Assembly (NCBI GenBank): GCA_016927595.1
Contig: JAFGMI010000003.1
Coordinates: 1-64,000, forward strand
DNA length: 64,000 nucleotides
Direction: 5' to 3'
Source: Melioribacteraceae bacterium
GTDB lineage: Bacteria; Bacteroidota; Ignavibacteria; Ignavibacteriales; Melioribacteraceae
Under the pieces are notes generated by a model. It made no database searches, had not been told where the DNA came from, and saw nothing but the letters and a program-made list of their open reading frames with translations. The position numbers were made by a program, and so were the translations under genes. This document shows, piece by piece, positions 53,764 through 63,214 of the stretch. Numbering within the stretch: position 1 is the first letter of the stretch; every line of letters begins with the position of its first letter.

Positions 53764-54900
53764 CTACCTAAGTTTCCTTCGCCGGTTTCTTACAAAGTCT
53801 TCGAATATATATTCACCAAGTCCTGATAATGTGCTGTAATAAGCACGACCCTGATTAATTTTGGTGAAATCTCTTACGAATTGTTGAAGATATGGGTCGC
53901 GGGCAATCATAAATGTGGTAATAGTTATGCCCAGTTTCCTGCATTTTGCAGCCTGACCGAGAGTTTTATTGATTATTTTTCTGTCAAGTCCGAAACTGTT
54001 TTTATAGTATCGGGCACCTTCTTTAAGACATGTTGGTTTACCATCCGTAATCATGAAAATTTGTTTGTTTTTAGTTTTACGTTTTCTCAGAATATCCATC
54101 GATAGTTCCAAACCGGAATAAGTATTTGTGTGGTAGGGTCCAACCTGCATATAAGGAAGATCTTTAATCTCGATCGCCCATGCATCATTACCGAATACAA
54201 TAATATCGAGGGTATCTTTGGGATAACGTGTGCTTATAAGTTCTGCAAGTGCCATAGCAACAGTCTTTGCCGGGGTAATCCTGTCTTCGCCGTATAAAAT
54301 CATCGAGTGAGAAATATCGATCATCAGTACAGTTGACGTATTTGTCTTAAATTCATTTTCCTCAACTTCAAGATCATGTTCGGTTAATTTGAAGTTGTCG
54401 AGCCCGTGGTTTATCTGTGCATTTTTAAGTGAACTGGTTACATCTATCTGATCGAGGGTATCACCATACTGATAATCTCTTCTCTCTGAGGTGCTTTCGT
54501 CGCCGGACCCGCTGAATGGTGTACGGTGATTCCCCTGCGCGGACTTTTTTAATTTACTGAAAATCTGTTCAAGCGATTGCTGCCTGATTGCTTTTTCGGT
54601 TTTTGCGCTAATGCTGAATGATCCCGGCGAATTCTGATCGTCTTTTAAATAGCCTTTTTCTTTAAGTTCCTCAATAAAATCACCAATACCGTAGTCATTT
54701 TCTGTTAACTGATACTTTTTATCGAGTTCATTAAGCCACTGTAAAGCCTCCGCAGCATTGCCGGCAGAAATATTCAAGAGTTGAAGAAAAATTTTTAACA
54801 GTTCATCAAATCTGTATCTGTCGTTTCCTTCAGGGACAAATTCAGTAAATCGGGATCCTATCATTAGCTTTATTTTTTCCAGTTTAAACTGAATTTTCAT
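53764..54900 (-). CDS. VWA-domain protein, partner of the MoxR-like ATPase
   Basis: A 378-residue cytoplasmic protein. The N-terminal 190 residues are helical and charged. The VWA domain (about 190-370) has a complete MIDAS metal site: DISHS, Thr in TNTYSG, and TDGKP. No signal peptide or membrane helix is seen, unlike BatA-type proteins. The ATG at 54900 is chosen; a TTG at 54924 in the same frame is possible, and neither has a clear ribosome binding site. It is transcribed with the ATPase gene, and divergent from alr. Confidence 0.88.
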   Translation of the reverse strand: MKIQFKLEKIKLMIGSRFTEFVPEGNDRYRFDELLKIFLQLLNISAGNAAEALQWLNELDKKYQLTENDYGIGDFIEELKEKGYLKDDQNSPGSFSISAKTEKAIRQQSLEQIFSKLKKSAQGNHRTPFSGSGDESTSERRDYQYGDTLDQIDVTSSLKNAQINHGLDNFKLTEHDLEVEENEFKTNTSTVLMIDISHSMILYGEDRITPAKTVAMALAELISTRYPKDTLDIIVFGNDAWAIEIKDLPYMQVGPYHTNTYSGLELSMDILRKRKTKNKQIFMITDGKPTCLKEGARYYKNSFGLDRKIINKTLGQAAKCRKLGITITTFMIARDPYLQQFVRDFTKINQGRAYYSTLSGLGEYIFEDFVRNRRRKLR

Positions 54901-55000
54901 GTTAAAAGTTCTGTATTTCAACAAATGACTTAATAAACTTTCTTATAATGCATAATTCGATTATTTTAACGTCATAAATAACCTTATTTGTTGTTTGTCT

Positions 55001-56104
55001 ATGCGATCAACTTTTGCTGAAATAATCCTCTCAAATCTTAGATACAATTTTTTAAATATTCGTAAAAAGGTAAAAAAATCTCGTGTTATGGCGGTTGTGA
55101 AAGCTGATGCATACGGACATGGTATGATTCAGTGTGCTAAATCTCTCAATCTGCTGGGCAGAGACAAACCAGATTATTACGGTGTTGCGCTTGTTGAAGA
55201 GGCTGTTGAGTTGAGGAAAGGGAAAATAAGTGGGCCTATATTATCATTCGCTCCGTTCGAAAAATCCGAGCTCCCGGTCTATCGTAAATTTAATATAGAA
55301 CCTTCGGTTTCGGATGACAAAAATTTCCGGTTTCTTCAAAGTTATAAGGGGGAAAAATTAAAAATTCAGATTAATATAGATACCGGTATGGGCAGGCTGG
55401 GTTTGAACCATGATATTGCCGGGATGCAGATTGAAAAAATGAGTAAGAATAAATACCTCATAATAACAGGTGTGTATACCCACTTTGCAACTTCGGATGA
55501 GAAGGATAAAAATTTTGCACGTAAACAAATTTCCAGGTTTAATTTGATTATAAATTACCTTAAGGGTAAAAATATCGATATAGGGCTTGTCCATGCTGCA
55601 AACAGCGGAGCCATCCTCGATTTACCGGAGGCATATTACGATATGGTTAGACCGGGTATTTCGTTATACGGATATTACCCATCGATGGAGACTTCAGAAA
55701 CTATAAAATTAAAACCGGTTATGCGCCTTGTATCGCATGTGAGTACTGTTAAAAGTATTTCAAAAGGAGAAAGTGTAAGTTACGGAAGGTTATTCAGGGC
55801 TGAAGAAAATACGCGCATAGCTACCGTACCTATAGGTTATGCTGACGGTGTAGTGAGAAATCTTACGAATAGAATGCGAGGATATATCAAACGGAACTTG
55901 TTCAGTCAGGTCGGCAGAGTGACTATGGACAGAATTATGTTCGACGTTGGCGGCAGCACTGTTCGTGAAGGAGATAAGGTAATTCTATTCGGAGATTCGC
56001 CGCGCGGCATTCCTTCAGCATGGGATTGGTGCAAGGTTTTAGGTACAATACCTTATGAAATTACTTGCGGCATCAGTAAACGTGTTCCGAGAGTGTATTA
56101 TTAA
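55001..56104 (+). CDS. alr: Alanine racemase
   Basis: PLP enzyme that makes D-alanine for peptidoglycan. The 367 residues match Alr. The PLP lysine is in VVKADAYGHGM (K34); further marks are NIDTGMGRLGL, GVYTHFATSDE, VHAANSGAIL, MVRPGISLYGY, SYGRLF (catalytic Tyr), PIGYADGV and GRVTMDRIMFDVG. The ATG at 55001 is preferred to the TTG two codons earlier. The stop overlaps the next ATG (TAATG), coupling it to an unknown gene. Confidence 0.95.
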   Translation: MRSTFAEIILSNLRYNFLNIRKKVKKSRVMAVVKADAYGHGMIQCAKSLNLLGRDKPDYYGVALVEEAVELRKGKISGPILSFAPFEKSELPVYRKFNIEPSVSDDKNFRFLQSYKGEKLKIQINIDTGMGRLGLNHDIAGMQIEKMSKNKYLIITGVYTHFATSDEKDKNFARKQISRFNLIINYLKGKNIDIGLVHAANSGAILDLPEAYYDMVRPGISLYGYYPSMETSETIKLKPVMRLVSHVSTVKSISKGESVSYGRLFRAEENTRIATVPIGYADGVVRNLTNRMRGYIKRNLFSQVGRVTMDRIMFDVGGSTVREGDKVILFGDSPRGIPSAWDWCKVLGTIPYEITCGISKRVPRVYY

Positions 56105-56985
56105 TGGATTTCATCAAACAATATATAATCCAATCAGTGATTGTAGCTGCGAACAACCTTCGTTTGAATTCGGAAAAAATTGAAGTAGTTGCCATTTTAC
56201 GGGAGCACCTGAGCAGATCCCAAAGTATAGGGGAGGAAATAATAAAGTTCAAAAAGAAAACTGAACTTTCAAAGCTCGGCATTAAGCTGGGTGAAATTCA
56301 TAAAAAAATATCAACCGAGAAAATTGATTTTCTTAAAATTTCTGACGACTTCAAAGAACAAAGTTCCTCACTGGTGGTAGTATTGAGCAATTTTCTTGAT
56401 GTTGTTACTCCGTCAAAACTCAGGGAAATTATTGAATCACTTTCAGATCAGAATCAGATGAGTACCGAGGAACTGGAACAACCAAGATCTGAAGATATTA
56501 AAATTATTGAAATACCGCAGGATGACAAAAGCGCTGATAATGATAAGCAAGAACAGAATGAATTGAAAAAAGAAATAATATTCGAGGGACTTGAGAAAGA
56601 GCAGGAATCCGATGATGAATTGAACATAGAAGATTTTCAGAAGAGGATTTTAAAACCCGTAAAAAATCTTGAATCCGTACTGGTTCAGATGCTGAATATG
56701 TCGTACGATGAAATTGAGCTTAAATCTTACATCGATGTATTAAAGAACAACGCTGAACTTGCTGAATCTGTCGGCTTTAAATTATTATCGAACATGCATC
56801 TGATAATGGCAGTGGGAATGAAACTTATTGTCGAGAAAAAACTGATCCCCGATGTGAACATAATTGAAAATCTCAGAGCATGCCTTATTGTAATTGTAGC
56901 AATAGTACGCAGGAAGGAAGTAGATATTACGGGTTATCTGAACAGAGCCGAAAAATTCGGCGAACAAATTTTAAAATATAAATAA
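56104..56985 (+). CDS. Uncharacterised helical protein coupled to alr
   Basis: A 293-residue protein I do not recognise. The N-terminal part (about 1-110) is helical with hydrophobic ridges (KQYIIQSVIVAANNLRL; LVVVLSNFLDVV). The middle (about 115-175) is acidic and low-complexity, rich in E, D, Q and S, so probably disordered. The C-terminal part (about 180-293) is again helical (NLESVLVQMLNMSYDEIELK; ACLIVIVAIVRRKEVD). There is no signal peptide, clear membrane helix or catalytic motif. It starts within the alr stop codon and lies 8 bases before manC. Confidence 0.82.
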   Translation: MDFIKQYIIQSVIVAANNLRLNSEKIEVVAILREHLSRSQSIGEEIIKFKKKTELSKLGIKLGEIHKKISTEKIDFLKISDDFKEQSSSLVVVLSNFLDVVTPSKLREIIESLSDQNQMSTEELEQPRSEDIKIIEIPQDDKSADNDKQEQNELKKEIIFEGLEKEQESDDELNIEDFQKRILKPVKNLESVLVQMLNMSYDEIELKSYIDVLKNNAELAESVGFKLLSNMHLIMAVGMKLIVEKKLIPDVNIIENLRACLIVIVAIVRRKEVDITGYLNRAEKFGEQILKYK

Positions 56986-56993
56986 GGATTGAA

Positions 56994-58061
56994 ATGAATT
57001 TATATGCTGTGATAATGGCTGGTGGTGTTGGTGCAAGGTTCTGGCCGAAAAGCCGGGAGAAAACGCCAAAGCAATTACTGAAAATATTTAATGAACACTC
57101 ATTACTACAGAATACATACCACCGTCTGAACGGATTGGTAAAGCAGGAAAACATTTATTTAATCACCAACAAAATTCAATCCGAGACGATAAAGAAACAA
57201 CTGCCCGGCATTCCGAATCAGAACATTATTGAAGAACCTTTTGGCAAGAATACTGCCGCTTGTATCGGTCTGGCTACGAGTTTTATTCAGATACATGACC
57301 CTGATGCATTAACATTAATTCTTCCGGCTGATCATCTTATAGTGGATGTTGAAAAATTTCAAAAAACAATTTTGCGCGCAGCAGAATATGCATTTAAAAA
57401 CAGCGCTCTCGTAACAATCGGGATAAATCCTACAAGACCCGAAACAGGTTACGGTTATATTCAAGCCGATAATCTCGCCGATGCTGCTGACATTTATGAT
57501 GTAAAAACTTTTGCTGAGAAACCTAATCTTGAAACCGCTAAAAGGTTTCTGGAGGCAGGCGATTTCTTCTGGAATTCCGGAATGTTTATCTGGAAAGCAA
57601 GCACAATAATGAATGAGCTAAAACTTTTTATGCCTGAACTATACGAAGGCTTGAGTAAAATTTCATCTGTTATTGGCAAGCAAAATTATGATCAGGTATT
57701 AACGCTCGAATACGGGCAGCTCAGAAACATTTCAATTGATTACGGAATAATGGAGCACTCACAGAAAGTGTATGTGATAAAGGGAGAATTCGACTGGAAC
57801 GATGTAGGTAACTGGGAAGCTGTATATCAATTATCTGAAAAGGGGAAAAACGAAAACGTAGTAAAGGGCGATGTGTATCTTCATGAAGTCTCGGGTTCTT
57901 ATATAGAAACAACAAAAGGATTTACCGCAGTCCTGGGCGTAGATAATCTGATAGTTATAGAAACCGATGATGCATTATTGATCTGTGATCGCAAAAAAGC
58001 TCAGTCGGTTAAATTGATCGTGGATAATTTAAAACTTAATAAGAAATATAATTTGCTTTAA
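56994..58061 (+). CDS. manC: Mannose-1-phosphate guanylyltransferase
   Basis: Makes GDP-mannose from GTP and mannose-1-phosphate for surface glycans. The 355 residues are the nucleotidyltransferase domain alone, without the C-terminal isomerase domain of long ManC proteins. Landmarks are the pyrophosphorylase signature MAGGVGARFWPKSREKTPKQLL, EEPFGKNTAACIGLA, PADHLI, RPETGYGYIQ, FAEKP, FFWNSGMFIWKA and DWNDVGNWEA. GGATTG lies before the ATG. No other GDP-sugar gene is adjacent. Confidence 0.94.
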   Translation: MNLYAVIMAGGVGARFWPKSREKTPKQLLKIFNEHSLLQNTYHRLNGLVKQENIYLITNKIQSETIKKQLPGIPNQNIIEEPFGKNTAACIGLATSFIQIHDPDALTLILPADHLIVDVEKFQKTILRAAEYAFKNSALVTIGINPTRPETGYGYIQADNLADAADIYDVKTFAEKPNLETAKRFLEAGDFFWNSGMFIWKASTIMNELKLFMPELYEGLSKISSVIGKQNYDQVLTLEYGQLRNISIDYGIMEHSQKVYVIKGEFDWNDVGNWEAVYQLSEKGKNENVVKGDVYLHEVSGSYIETTKGFTAVLGVDNLIVIETDDALLICDRKKAQSVKLIVDNLKLNKKYNLL

Positions 58062-58069
58062 TTTTAATT

Positions 58070-58693
58070 ATGAAAAAGGTTATTACAGACAGGTATGTTC
58101 GTGATGTTTATAAATCGGGCAGCCGGAAAATCGAAATAGGCAGTGAGGATATACTTACCCCGCTGGCAAAGGATACTATTAACGATTTAAGAATGTCCGT
58201 TGTTGAACCGGCCAAACTGGTTTCCAGAACCGATGCCGGAGTTGTGGCGATTGGCTCTGATCATACGGGTTTTAAATTGAAAGAGATACTCAAAAATACT
58301 CTTCAAAATATGGGTATTAAAATTATAGACGTTGGTACTTTCGGTGAAGATTCCTGTGATTATCCTGATTTTGCAGTTAAAGTTGCAAATAAGGTTATAA
58401 CCGGTAAGGCAGAATTCGGAATAATGCTGGATGCAACCGGCATCCCGTCGGCTATTACCGCAAACAAAATTCCCGGGATACGTGCCGCTACATGCTACAA
58501 TGAGTTTACAGCATGGAGTGCCAGAAATCATAACAATGCAAATCTGATGGTTCTGGGAGCCAAAACTATCGGTGAGGAATCAGCCAAATCCATACTGAAT
58601 AAATGGATGAACACGAAATTCGAAGGCGGAAGGCACCAGAACAGACTAGATAAAATTACGATGATCGAAAAACAATTCAGCAAGAATACTTAA
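58070..58693 (+). CDS. RpiB/LacAB-family sugar-phosphate isomerase, divergent active site
   Basis: A 207-residue protein. Residues about 57-207 are an RpiB-type domain: AIGSDHTGFKLKE, IIDVGTFGEDSCDYPDFA, ANKIPGIRAATCYN, ARNHNNANLMVLGAK and KFEGGRHQNRLDKI. The usual catalytic segment (consensus ILICGTGIG) reads IMLDATGIP, so the catalytic Cys is Asp and two loop glycines are lost. The extra N-terminal 56 residues (VITDRYVRDVYKSGSRKIEI, then LTPLAKDTINDLRMSVVE) resemble a segment I recall on microcompartment-associated enzymes. Activity as ribose-5-phosphate isomerase is doubtful. It is 8 bases behind manC. Confidence 0.86.
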   Translation: MKKVITDRYVRDVYKSGSRKIEIGSEDILTPLAKDTINDLRMSVVEPAKLVSRTDAGVVAIGSDHTGFKLKEILKNTLQNMGIKIIDVGTFGEDSCDYPDFAVKVANKVITGKAEFGIMLDATGIPSAITANKIPGIRAATCYNEFTAWSARNHNNANLMVLGAKTIGEESAKSILNKWMNTKFEGGRHQNRLDKITMIEKQFSKNT

Positions 58694-58765
58694 TTTGTTA
58701 ATATGCCTTTTGTTAACAATTTCCAATTCAGTAAATTTACCAATCAAATAATCAAGTTAGTGTAA

Positions 58766-59527
58766 TTGAATATCTTTAAAATCCCCGTTTTAACGAACAG
58801 TAAAATTGCTGAAAACACATTTCTTATGAAGTGTCATTCACCTGAACTGGCAGCCGATATGAAGCCGGGACAATTCTGCAATATAAAAGTTTCGGAATCC
58901 GATTATCCTCTTCTCAGAAGACCTTTCAGTATATGTGATGCTGAAGGTAACAATATTTATTTCATGTTTGATGTGCACGGGGAAGGGACAAGGTTACTTT
59001 CCCGAAAAAAGCAGGGTGATTTGATTGATTTGATTGCTCCTCTCGGGAACGGATTCGGGATTGATGATGACTATGATACCGCAGTATTGATTGCCGGAGG
59101 AATTGGTGCAGCACCCTTCCCGTATTTAACCAGGATTTTAAAAGGATCAAAAAAAATAGTCACCTATATTGGTGGAAGATCCAGTGAGCTTGTACTGAAA
59201 TATGGTCTCGAGAATTTTTCAACCGCCACCGACGACGGCTCAGAAGGATTTCAAGGGAACGTAGTGCAACTATTTGAGTCCAAGTTTGAAATGCTGAAAT
59301 CCTCAGACATCAAAGTATTTGCATGCGGTCCAAATCCGATGCTGCGTGCTGTAAAGAATTTTTGTTCAGAACGTGGAATAAATTGTGAAGTCTCTGTCGA
59401 ATGTGCGATGGCATGCGGATTCGGTATATGTCAGGGCTGCCCTATAGAAAAGTCTGAAGTCGATGGCAGCTATTTATTAGTATGTAAAGACGGACCAGTG
59501 TTTAATATAAACGATATTGTTATATGA
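58766..59527 (+). CDS. pyrK: Dihydroorotate dehydrogenase electron-transfer subunit
   Basis: FAD and [2Fe-2S] subunit of type 1B dihydroorotate dehydrogenase, which links pyrimidine synthesis to NAD. The 253 residues start at TTG. The FAD-binding motif is LLRRPFSICD, with an NAD-binding region IAGGIGAAPFPYL and ACGPNPMLRAV. The cluster ligands lie in CAMACGFGICQGC and YLLVCKDGPVF (last four conserved Cys). It overlaps pyrD by 4 bases, the expected partner. Confidence 0.95.
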   Translation: MNIFKIPVLTNSKIAENTFLMKCHSPELAADMKPGQFCNIKVSESDYPLLRRPFSICDAEGNNIYFMFDVHGEGTRLLSRKKQGDLIDLIAPLGNGFGIDDDYDTAVLIAGGIGAAPFPYLTRILKGSKKIVTYIGGRSSELVLKYGLENFSTATDDGSEGFQGNVVQLFESKFEMLKSSDIKVFACGPNPMLRAVKNFCSERGINCEVSVECAMACGFGICQGCPIEKSEVDGSYLLVCKDGPVFNINDIVI

Positions 59528-60441
59528 GTACCGATCTGAGTATAGAAATAGGCTCATTAAAATTGAAGAATCCCGTCATGCTGGCTTCGGGAACAGTAGG
59601 ATATGGGAATGAAATATCTACTTTTATGGATCTCAGCAGAATTGGAGCCATAGTTACAAAATCGGTATCGCTGAAACCGCGGAAGGGGAATCCTCCTCAG
59701 AGAATTGTTGAAACTCCTTCGGGAATGCTTAATGCTATCGGACTGGCAAATGTAGGCGTGGAAGAATTTGTTAAGTCGAAAATACCTTTCCTCGAAAAAG
59801 TACATTCAACTGTTATATGTAATATTGCCGCCAGTTCTGTAGAGGAATATGTAGAGTGTGCCAGGATACTTGATTACGAAGAGGTAATTAAAGGATTTGA
59901 AATAAATGTATCCTGCCCTAATGTAAAAGAGGGCGGACTGATTTTCGGTAACGATATAAACGCCGTCGGAAGAATTACCGAAAAGGTAAGAGCGGTTACA
60001 GATAAACCGGTTATAATAAAGTTATCTCCGAATACTTCAAATATTTCGGAGTTTGCAAAGACTGCTAAAGAGGGGGGTGCCGATGCAGTGTCGGCTATAA
60101 ATACATTGGTCGGGACATCGTTTGATATCTATACGCGTAAACCGAAAATTAAAAATGTTACCGGCGGATTGTCGGGTCCCGCAATTAAACCGGTTGCTCT
60201 TGCTAAGGTTCTGGAAATAAGCAGGTGTGTTGACATACCGATAATAGGTATTGGCGGAATTATGAACTGGAAAGATGCCGTTGAGTTTATGATTTGCGGC
60301 GCGATGGCAGTGCAGCTGGGCACAGTTAATTTTATTAATCCAACAGCAGCTATTGAAATAATCGAAGGAATAAACAACTATTGTAAGGAAATGTCGGTTT
60401 CATCCGTTAAGGAAATCGTAGCATCATATCATATCCAATGA
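59524..60441 (+). CDS. pyrD: Dihydroorotate dehydrogenase, catalytic subunit (type 1B)
   Basis: FMN enzyme that oxidises dihydroorotate to orotate. The 305 residues match PyrDB. Landmarks are LKNPVMLASGTVGYG, KSVSLKPRKGNPPQRIVETPSGMLNAIGLAN, the catalytic cysteine in NVSCPNVKEGG, IIKLSPN, SAINTLVG, GGLSGPAIKPVAL and IPIIGIGGI. A Cys base and an adjacent pyrK identify type 1B. Its stop overlaps the folC ATG. Confidence 0.96.
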   Translation: MSTDLSIEIGSLKLKNPVMLASGTVGYGNEISTFMDLSRIGAIVTKSVSLKPRKGNPPQRIVETPSGMLNAIGLANVGVEEFVKSKIPFLEKVHSTVICNIAASSVEEYVECARILDYEEVIKGFEINVSCPNVKEGGLIFGNDINAVGRITEKVRAVTDKPVIIKLSPNTSNISEFAKTAKEGGADAVSAINTLVGTSFDIYTRKPKIKNVTGGLSGPAIKPVALAKVLEISRCVDIPIIGIGGIMNWKDAVEFMICGAMAVQLGTVNFINPTAAIEIIEGINNYCKEMSVSSVKEIVASYHIQ

Positions 60442-61700
60442 ACATCGAACAATCGCTTAATAAATTATTTTCACTGCATCAATTTGGTATAAAGCTTGGT
60501 CTGGAAAATATTACCAGACTTCTTGATTATATTGGCCATCCGCATGAAAAATTATTTACATTTCATATAGCCGGTTCAAACGGGAAAGGCAGTACGGCTT
60601 CATTTATGGCAAGCATGCTGCAGGAAGCGGGTTTTAAAACCGGGCTTTATACATCACCACATTTCGTAAGCTTTAACGAGAGAATAAGAATAAATGGCAT
60701 CATGATACCAGACGAGTATATATGCGAATTTATGAATTACCTGAATGATTATATAGATCTTAACAAACCGACATTTTTTGAGTTGACTACCGCGATGGCG
60801 TTTAAGTATTTTTCAGAAAACAAGATCGATTATGCCGTTATAGAAACAGGTCTGGGAGGCAGACTGGATGCTACCAATGTTCTTAATCCGATTGCAAGTC
60901 TGATCACCTCAATAAGTCTGGAACACACAAATATCCTTGGCAATAATCTTATCGATATTGCACGCGAAAAAGCCGGCATAATAAAGCGCGACTCGCAGGT
61001 GTTTGTGGGAGACGTAACTGATGAAGTTGGTAATTTTTTCAAATCTTACGCCTCAGTGATGGATGTACCTGTTAAATTGTTAAATGAATGTACGGAAAGA
61101 GATGAAAACGAAGTAAGTGTTATGCAAGGTGATGAAATAATTCATATTTATTCAACACCGCTGGCGGGATACCATCAGAAATTAAATTCAGCACTGGCAA
61201 TAGTTGCACTCTTAACAAGTTTAAAAGGAATTTCTGCGGAACCACTGCTTAGAGGTATTGATAATGTTATTGTTAATACAGGGATCAGCGGAAGGTACGA
61301 GATATATAACGATTCACCGAGGGTAGTTTTTGATTCATGCCATAATCCTGACGGAGCGGATAAATTTATTGAACAATTCAAGCTGGAAAAATCAAAATAT
61401 AACAAAAGTATATTGGTTTTCGGAGCAATGAGAGATAAAGATATCGAGTCTATCCTCCCAAAATTATCCCCGTTATTTGATGACATATTCGCAGCAGGAA
61501 TTGATTATGAAAGAGCTTTTAGTATTGAAGATTTAATCACAATCGGGAACCGGCTGAACATTGGTATTAAACCAGTAGAGGATACTGCCGGGTTCATTTG
61601 TAAACATATAAATGAGGCAAATAATGATTGTCTGGTTGTTTTAGGCAGTATGTATTTGCTCGGGAGTGTAAAAAAAGATTTAGTTAACAAATTATCTTGA
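60438..61700 (+). CDS. folC: Bifunctional folylpolyglutamate/dihydrofolate synthase
   Basis: Mur-ligase-type enzyme that adds glutamate to folates. The 420 residues match FolC. The N-terminal LFSLHQFGIKLGLENITRLL is typical. The ATP-binding P-loop is AGSNGKGSTASFMASML, followed by GLYTSPHFVSFNERIRING, ETGLGGRLDATN, SISLEHTNILG, REKAGIIK and FDSCHNPDGADKF in the C-terminal domain. Overlapping starts link pyrK, pyrD and folC in one operon. Confidence 0.95.
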   Translation: MNIEQSLNKLFSLHQFGIKLGLENITRLLDYIGHPHEKLFTFHIAGSNGKGSTASFMASMLQEAGFKTGLYTSPHFVSFNERIRINGIMIPDEYICEFMNYLNDYIDLNKPTFFELTTAMAFKYFSENKIDYAVIETGLGGRLDATNVLNPIASLITSISLEHTNILGNNLIDIAREKAGIIKRDSQVFVGDVTDEVGNFFKSYASVMDVPVKLLNECTERDENEVSVMQGDEIIHIYSTPLAGYHQKLNSALAIVALLTSLKGISAEPLLRGIDNVIVNTGISGRYEIYNDSPRVVFDSCHNPDGADKFIEQFKLEKSKYNKSILVFGAMRDKDIESILPKLSPLFDDIFAAGIDYERAFSIEDLITIGNRLNIGIKPVEDTAGFICKHINEANNDCLVVLGSMYLLGSVKKDLVNKLS

Positions 61701-61864
61701 CATTTTAGTCTAATTCGGGTACATTTTCAGTGAACCTCTTGTTCCTTTCGAAGAAAGCTATAAATCAAATTTGTTAACTAATTTCTAAAACTAATTATTA
61801 TCCTCGAAAGCTAATCTTGATACTGACAATTAAATATTTTTCAACATTTACGTAGGAATCTGTT

Positions 61865-63118
61865 ATGCCAATGGATATTTCAGAATTGCAGAAAAAAAAG
61901 ATCATTGATTTACACTCAATTGCAAAAGAATTTAATGTTGCAGGATACAGTGATTTACGAAAACAGGAACTAATCTTTAAAATTCTTGAAGCTCAAACTC
62001 AAAAAGACGGATTAACATTTTCAAAGGGTGTACTGGAGGTGTTATCTGATGGTTACGGATTTTTGCGTTCCTCCGACTATAACTATCTTCCTTCACCCGA
62101 TGATATATATGTATCCCCTTCTCAAATAAAAAGATTCAGCCTGCGTACGGGTGATTTTGTGAGCGGGCAGGTAAGACCGCCTAAAGAAGGGGAGCGGTTT
62201 TTCGCGTTACTCAGGGTAGAAGCTGTTAACGGTAAAGATCCTGAGGAAACAAGAGAAAGAACATTGTTCGACAATCTTACTCCGCTTTACCCAACGAAAC
62301 GACTTAAACTGGAATCCGCTCCGGGAGAGTATTCGATGAGAGTAGTGGATCTGCTGGCGCCGATAGGTAAGGGTCAGCGAGGATTGATTGTTTCTCCACC
62401 TAAAAGCGGTAAGACAATTCTTCTCCAGAAGATTGCAAATTCTATTACTAGAAATCATCCCGAAGTTAAACTGATAATGCTTCTTATTGATGAGCGTCCT
62501 GAAGAGGTTACTGATATGCAGAGGTCTGTTCAGGCTGAAGTAATAAGTTCAACATTTGATGAACCTGCCGACAGACATGTACAGGTTGCCAACATGGTTA
62601 TTGAAAAAGCTAAAAGACTGGTTGAGGCAAAAGAGGATGTGGTAATTCTTCTCGATAGCATAACCAGGTTAGCCCGTGCTCACAACACTGTAATCCCGCA
62701 TAGCGGCAGAATACTTTCAGGTGGTGTCGATTCGAACGCACTTCAAAAACCAAAACGTTTTTTCGGTTCAGCCAGAAATACTGAGGACGGCGGTAGTTTA
62801 ACTATCATTGCAACTGCGCTGATCGAGACTGGAAGCAGAATGGATGAGGTTATTTTTGAGGAATTTAAAGGCACTGGCAATATGGAACTCGTTCTCGACA
62901 GAGACCTCTCTGACAGAAGAATCTTTCCTGCTATCGATGTAAACAGATCGGGCACTCGTAAAGAGGAATTGCTTATGAAGGAAGAAGAACTGAACAAGGT
63001 CTGGATATTGAGAAAAATTTTAAGCGAGTTCGATTCAATTGAAGCAATGGAATTCCTGATTGATAAAATGCGTGGTACAAAGAACAACAAGGAATTTCTT
63101 AACAGCATGAACAGTTGA
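61865..63118 (+). CDS. rho: Transcription termination factor Rho
   Basis: Hexameric RNA helicase that ends transcription. The 417 residues match standard Rho without the long N-terminal insertion found in some Bacteroidota. It has an N-terminal helical domain ([28 protein letters not shown]), the RNA-binding cold-shock-like domain ([30 protein letters not shown]), Walker [15 protein letters not shown], Walker [17 protein letters not shown], the Q loop and R loop region, and [21 protein letters not shown] lies about 8 bases before the ATG. A second Met two codons on is possible. Confidence 0.96.
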   Translation: MPMDISELQKKKIIDLHSIAKEFNVAGYSDLRKQELIFKILEAQTQKDGLTFSKGVLEVLSDGYGFLRSSDYNYLPSPDDIYVSPSQIKRFSLRTGDFVSGQVRPPKEGERFFALLRVEAVNGKDPEETRERTLFDNLTPLYPTKRLKLESAPGEYSMRVVDLLAPIGKGQRGLIVSPPKSGKTILLQKIANSITRNHPEVKLIMLLIDERPEEVTDMQRSVQAEVISSTFDEPADRHVQVANMVIEKAKRLVEAKEDVVILLDSITRLARAHNTVIPHSGRILSGGVDSNALQKPKRFFGSARNTEDGGSLTIIATALIETGSRMDEVIFEEFKGTGNMELVLDRDLSDRRIFPAIDVNRSGTRKEELLMKEEELNKVWILRKILSEFDSIEAMEFLIDKMRGTKNNKEFLNSMNS

Positions 63119-63177
63119 CAAATAAATTTTTCTGCTCTTTAATTCCGGATAATTAAAGAAACCTTCATCCTGTGAAA

Positions 63178-63208
63178 TTTGTTGAAATGCATACCTTTAT
63201 TTATTTTG
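63178..63208 (+). promoter_or_regulatory. Candidate promoter of the last gene
   Basis: TTTG (63178-63181) is followed after 20 bases by TATTTTG (63202-63208), one base short of TAnnTTTG. The ATG of the next gene begins 7 bases later, so a transcript from here would be nearly leaderless. Confidence 0.3.
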
Positions 63209-63214
63209 CATTAT

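Noticed and set aside
52238-54900. Magnesium chelatase for (bacterio)chlorophyll synthesis
   Set aside because: The ATPase/VWA pair resembles BchI/BchD in fold only. No BchH or other pigment gene is present, and the Walker B region differs.
63137-63158. Hairpin CTTTAATT/AATTAAAG after rho as terminator
   Set aside because: The stem is AT-only and no T-tract follows on the plus strand.
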